Source: Paenisporosarcina macmurdoensis | GTDB lineage: Bacteria > Bacillota > Bacilli > Bacillales_A > Planococcaceae | Length of the DNA: 64,000 nt | Direction: 5' to 3' | Assembly: GCF_042658845.1 (NCBI RefSeq) | Contig: NZ_JBHSRI010000002.1 | Span: 682,001-746,000 of the forward strand | Part shown: piece by piece, positions 60,778 through 64,000 of the stretch | How the letters are laid out: each line of letters opens with the position of its first letter | How positions within the stretch are numbered: the stretch's first letter is position 1 | The notes under the pieces: generated by a model | Told to the model about the DNA's origin: nothing | The model's database searches: none | Seen by the model: the letters and a program-made list of their open reading frames with translations, nothing else | Made by a program: the position numbers and the translations under genes

Positions 60778-61116
60778 ATGACATCTGAAAAAACAATTCG
60801 AACACTACAAAAAGAAGTGGATGACTATATTGGACAATATAAAGAAGGCTATTTTCCGCCTTTTGAAATGCTAGCAAGAATGACTGAAGAGCTAGGAGAA
60901 TTAGCAAGAGAAGTTCAACATGTTCATGGCATGAAAAAGAAAAAATCAAGTGAAGCACAAAAAAGTATGGAAGAAGAATTAGGAGATTTATTATTTGTGC
61001 TCATATGTTTTGCGAATGCAGAAAAAATCGATATGCAAAGTGCTCATGATCGTGTGATGGCAAAGTTTAGCTCAAGAGATCAAAATCGTTGGACGTTGAA
61101 GGAGGAACACTCATGA
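60778..61116 (+). CDS. ypjD: MazG-type nucleotide pyrophosphohydrolase (YpjD)
   Basis: This 112-residue MazG fold protein (B. subtilis YpjD, 111) should hydrolyse nucleoside triphosphates, possibly to clean up aberrant nucleotides. The Mg-binding EELGELAREVQH (E-x-x-E) and EEELGDLLFVLICFANAEKI (E-x-x-D) motifs are present. ATG 60778 has AGGAG 10 bp upstream; the frame extending to 60580 crosses ypjC. The end overlaps dapB by 4 bp. Confidence 0.9.
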   Translation: MTSEKTIRTLQKEVDDYIGQYKEGYFPPFEMLARMTEELGELAREVQHVHGMKKKKSSEAQKSMEEELGDLLFVLICFANAEKIDMQSAHDRVMAKFSSRDQNRWTLKEEHS

Positions 61117-61907
61117 TTCGAGTTGCAATTGGTGGACCCCGAGGGAAAATGGGGCAAGAAGCTGTACATACTATAATGAATAATGAGAATATGGAACTAG
61201 TGGCAGTTCTAGACCATAGAGAAATAGGTGAACTATTAAGTGAGTCACCAGAATTCCCAGCTAGTTACGACGTTCCTGTATTTTTAGATTTAGACACGTT
61301 GATTACAATGATCAGTCCAGATGTTTTCCTTGATTTAACGACACCTCATCAAGTCTTCGAGCATACGAAGTTATGCTTGCAAAGAAATGTTAGACCTGTC
61401 ATTGGAACAACAGGCTTTACTGATGAACAACTTCAACATTGCACAACACTTGCTAAGAATAACAAACTAGGCTGTATTGTCGCTCCGAATTTTGCGATTG
61501 GTGCAGTATTGATGATGAAATTTGCTGCAATGGCTGCTGTTTATTTCCCAGATGTGGAAATTATTGAAATGCATCATGATCAAAAACTCGATGCCCCTTC
61601 AGGTACTGCGTATAAAACAGCACAAATGATTGCGGAAGTTCGACCATCCCATAAACAAGGACATCCTAATGAAGAAGAAACAATAGCGGGTGCAAGGGGA
61701 GCTTCTTTCGATGGAATACCCATACATAGTGTGCGTTTACCTGGGTTAATTGCTCATCAACAAGTATTATTTGGTGGAGAAGGCCAACTCTTTACACTAC
61801 GACATGATTCATTTAATCGACAATCCTTTATGTCAGGTGTAACATTTTCAATTAACCAGGTAATGGATTTAACTGAGCTCGTATACGGGCTAGAAAATAT
61901 TCTATAA
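61113..61907 (+). CDS. dapB: 4-hydroxy-tetrahydrodipicolinate reductase
   Basis: This 264-residue enzyme reduces HTPA to tetrahydrodipicolinate in the lysine/diaminopimelate pathway; lysA at 3823 is its end point. The cofactor motif is GGPRGKMGQEA, and the family words GTTGF, APNFAIGAVLM, EMHHDQKLDAPSGTA and GIPIHSVRLPG are present. ATG 61113 has AAGGAGGA 6 bp upstream. Length is close to B. subtilis DapB (267). Confidence 0.96.
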   Translation: MIRVAIGGPRGKMGQEAVHTIMNNENMELVAVLDHREIGELLSESPEFPASYDVPVFLDLDTLITMISPDVFLDLTTPHQVFEHTKLCLQRNVRPVIGTTGFTDEQLQHCTTLAKNNKLGCIVAPNFAIGAVLMMKFAAMAAVYFPDVEIIEMHHDQKLDAPSGTAYKTAQMIAEVRPSHKQGHPNEEETIAGARGASFDGIPIHSVRLPGLIAHQQVLFGGEGQLFTLRHDSFNRQSFMSGVTFSINQVMDLTELVYGLENIL

Positions 61908-61926
61908 ATGATAGGATGAGAATTCC

Positions 61927-62331
61927 ATGAAAATAGCATTAATTGCACATGACCGAAAAAAAGATGACTTGATTCAATTTGTCACGGCTTATAGAGCTAT
62001 TTTGGCTGAACATGAATTATGTGCTACAGGCACAACAGGACAACGAATTATAGACGAAACGGGTTTAGCAGTATTTCGTTTTCAGTCGGGCCCTCTTGGT
62101 GGAGACCAACAGATAGGAGCGATGATTGCCAATAACGAAATGGACATGATTATTTTCTTCCGTGATCCTTTAACTGCTCAACCTCATGAACCTGATGTGA
62201 CTGCACTGATTCGCTTATGTGATGTATATCAAATTCCGTTAGCAACTAATATGGGAACGGCAGAAGTATTATTAAAGGGTCTACAAGAAGGATTTATAGA
62301 CTGGAGATTACTACAAGATAGACGTTCTTAA
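61927..62331 (+). CDS. mgsA: methylglyoxal synthase
   Basis: This 134-residue enzyme converts dihydroxyacetone phosphate to methylglyoxal. IALIAHDRKKDDLI at the start, TGTTGQRI, SGPLGGDQQIGAMI and FFRDPLTAQPHEPDV are the conserved residues. Length matches B. subtilis MgsA (137). It lies between dapB and the bacillithiol gene bshA, as in B. subtilis except that bshB1 is missing. Confidence 0.96.
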   Translation: MKIALIAHDRKKDDLIQFVTAYRAILAEHELCATGTTGQRIIDETGLAVFRFQSGPLGGDQQIGAMIANNEMDMIIFFRDPLTAQPHEPDVTALIRLCDVYQIPLATNMGTAEVLLKGLQEGFIDWRLLQDRRS

Positions 62332-62347
62332 GAAAGGAAGTGACTTC

Positions 62348-63490
62348 GTGAAAAAATTAAAAATCGGTATCACTTGTTATCCAACGGTTGGAGGCTCAGG
62401 TGTTATTGCGACTGAATTAGGGAAGTTACTGGCTGAAAAAGGTCATGAAATTCACTTCATAACGTCAAGTATGCCATTCCGCTTAAATCGCATGGTTCCA
62501 AACATTTTCTTTCATCAAGTAGAAGTAAATAGCTACTCGGTGTTTCAATATGCACCTTACGATATAGCACTTGCCAGTAAAATGGCTGAAGTCATCCAAA
62601 AAGAAAATTTAGATATTCTGCATGTTCATTATGCCATCCCACATGCCGTCTGCGCGGTTTTAGCTCGTGACATGGCAGGACAAAACGTAGGCATAGTAAC
62701 GACGCTCCACGGCACGGATATAAGTGTTTTAGGGTATGACTCCTCGCTGTCAGGTGCTATTCGCTATGGCATCGAAAAGTCAGATATGGTCACCACAGTT
62801 TCAGAGTCGCTAAAACACGAAACAATTCGCTTGATTCAACCTGCGCAAGACATTGAAACCATCTATAATTTTGTTGATGAAAGAGAATATTTTCCTAATA
62901 AATCGTCTGAATTAAAGGCTTATTTCAATATCCAGGAAGATGAAAAGGTAGTCATTCACGTGTCTAACTTCCGCAAAGTTAAACATGTTGAAGATGTCGT
63001 ATCGAGTTTTGCTTATATTCGCAATAAAATGCCTGCTAAATTACTGCTTGTCGGTGATGGACCAGAAATGAATAATATCGTTAAACAAGTCGCTTCGCTT
63101 GGATTGGATGAAGATGTTTTGTTTTTAGGAAAGCAGAACAATGTCTCTGAACTATATTCAATTAGCGATTTGAAACTTTTATTATCTGAGAAAGAATCGT
63201 TTGGTTTAGTGTTATTAGAAGCTATGGCATGTGGTGTACCATGTATTGGTACGGATATCGGTGGGATACCTGAAGTCATTGAACACGGTTTAAATGGCTA
63301 TATTGCGCCTTTACATGATGTTGAATCAGTAGCCTGTTATGCATTGAAACTTTTGACCAACCCGGACATACATAATCGAATGAGAGAAGCTGCGCTTGAA
63401 TCGGTTTCGCGAAAATTCCATTCTTCTTTAATTGTGTCTCAGTATGAAGAGCTTTACGACAAGGTAATAAATCAACATGTTCACAACTGA
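62348..63490 (+). CDS. bshA: N-acetyl-alpha-D-glucosaminyl L-malate synthase BshA
   Basis: This 380-residue GT4 glycosyltransferase makes GlcNAc-malate from UDP-GlcNAc and L-malate, the first step of bacillithiol synthesis. The motifs ITCYPTVGGSGVIATELGKLL, HVHYAIPHA, LHGTDISVLG and the donor site SEKESFGLVLLEAMACGVPCIGTDIGG are present. Length matches B. subtilis BshA (377). Start GTG follows AAAGGAAGTGA. It overlaps cca by 14 bp. bshB1 is not adjacent. Confidence 0.95.
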   Translation: MKKLKIGITCYPTVGGSGVIATELGKLLAEKGHEIHFITSSMPFRLNRMVPNIFFHQVEVNSYSVFQYAPYDIALASKMAEVIQKENLDILHVHYAIPHAVCAVLARDMAGQNVGIVTTLHGTDISVLGYDSSLSGAIRYGIEKSDMVTTVSESLKHETIRLIQPAQDIETIYNFVDEREYFPNKSSELKAYFNIQEDEKVVIHVSNFRKVKHVEDVVSSFAYIRNKMPAKLLLVGDGPEMNNIVKQVASLGLDEDVLFLGKQNNVSELYSISDLKLLLSEKESFGLVLLEAMACGVPCIGTDIGGIPEVIEHGLNGYIAPLHDVESVACYALKLLTNPDIHNRMREAALESVSRKFHSSLIVSQYEELYDKVINQHVHN

Positions 63491-64000
63491 ACAATGGCAA
63501 GCTGGGAAAAAAATCATTGAAGCACTCATCCAACATGGCTATGAGGCCGTATTTGTAGGTGGTGCAGTGCGAGATTTTGTTCGTCACAAAGTAGCTAATG
63601 ACATAGATATAGCAACAAGCGCATTACCTTCTGAAGTAAAAACCATATTTAACAGAACGGTTGATTTAGGACTTGCTCATGGTACGGTGTTAGTCATTGA
63701 AAATCATGTTCCGATTGAAGTGACTACTTTTCGTACAGAAGGCGAATATACAGATCATCGAAGACCAAGCGATGTGAAATTTGTCCATTCGTTGGAAGAA
63801 GATCTAAAGCGCAGAGATTTCACGATGAATGCTCTTGCCATGACAGCGGATTTTCAAGTGGTCGATTTATTCGACGGGCAGCGTGATTTGCACAATGGAA
63901 TCATACGAACAGTCGGTGAGCCAATTGAACGTTTCAAAGAAGACGCGTTGAGAATGCTTCGAGCGATCCGCTTTACTGGGCAGTTAGGTTTTTCTATTGA
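63477..64000 (+). CDS. cca: CCA-adding tRNA nucleotidyltransferase (5' part)
   Basis: The first 174 codons are present; the rest lies beyond the window. The enzyme adds or repairs the CCA end of tRNAs. The nucleotidyltransferase motifs are GGAVRDFV (residues 28-35), NDIDIATSA, the RRPSDVKFV flexible loop, RRDFTMNALA and RMLRAIRF. It starts with ATG inside the bshA end, in the order bshA-cca of B. subtilis (papS). Confidence 0.95.
   Translation, partial: MFTTEQWQAGKKIIEALIQHGYEAVFVGGAVRDFVRHKVANDIDIATSALPSEVKTIFNRTVDLGLAHGTVLVIENHVPIEVTTFRTEGEYTDHRRPSDVKFVHSLEEDLKRRDFTMNALAMTADFQVVDLFDGQRDLHNGIIRTVGEPIERFKEDALRMLRAIRFTGQLGFSI

Overview
This is a chromosomal segment of a low-GC, endospore-forming Gram-positive bacterium of the order Bacillales. 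Shine-Dalgarno sites are strong, start codons include many TTG and GTG, and gene order closely follows the Bacillus subtilis segment from spoIIA to cca. Several B. subtilis genes are missing at their usual places (spoVAA-E, spmA/B, serA, gudB, ypfA, the trp operon, ypjB, bshB1). That pattern, and the protein sequences, fit a Planococcaceae-type genome (Sporosarcina/Planococcus/Lysinibacillus relatives) better than Bacillus itself; the genus is inference.

Layout. 1-700 is non-coding with a duplicated 134-bp element. 723-5240 holds the forespore sigma-F operon (spoIIAA-spoIIAB-sigF), spoVAF, lysA and a tiny membrane ORF. 5336-9445 holds ribT, a DUF309 gene, the condensin subunits scpA/scpB, a D,D-carboxypeptidase and rluB. 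9702-17504 is cytochrome c maturation plus regulation (resABC, resDE, sigX, rsiX). 17582-18445 is an FMN riboswitch driving the riboflavin transporter ribU. 18669-20137 is a two-gene accessory insert. 20212-31726 runs from ferredoxin, ypbB-recQ and ypbE through a CarH-type cobalamin photoreceptor candidate, ypdA, asparaginase and prsW to the germination pair sleB-ypeB. 31876-41275 holds cmk, plsC, the S1-repeat protein, fni, der, gpsA, yphE/yphF, spoIVA and hbs.

42012-53228 is the folate/menaquinone/aromatic supraoperon: folE, mtrB, hepS-menG-hepT, ndk, cheR, aroC-aroB-aroH, hisC-tyrA-aroA, without trpEDCFBA. 53305-58484 holds ypiA/ypiB/ypiF, the menaquinol:cytochrome c reductase qcrABC and ypjA. 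58546-64000 holds a YugP-type metalloprotease, an inverted pair of GC-rich repeats, ypjC on the minus strand, and mazG-dapB-mgsA-bshA-cca, with cca cut by the window edge.

The genes tie together respiration (menaquinone synthesis, the bc complex, cytochrome c assembly, ResDE), sporulation and germination (sigF, spoVAF, spoIVA, sleB/ypeB, dacB), thiol redox (bshA, ypdA) and envelope regulation (sigX/rsiX, prsW). No rRNA, tRNA, CRISPR array, prophage or intact insertion sequence was seen. The most unusual items are the CarH-like regulator, spoVAF lacking a normal start codon and its usual spoVA partners, the TRAP gene without a neighbouring trp operon, the lysA-coupled 31-residue membrane ORF, and the GC-rich and 134-bp repeat elements.
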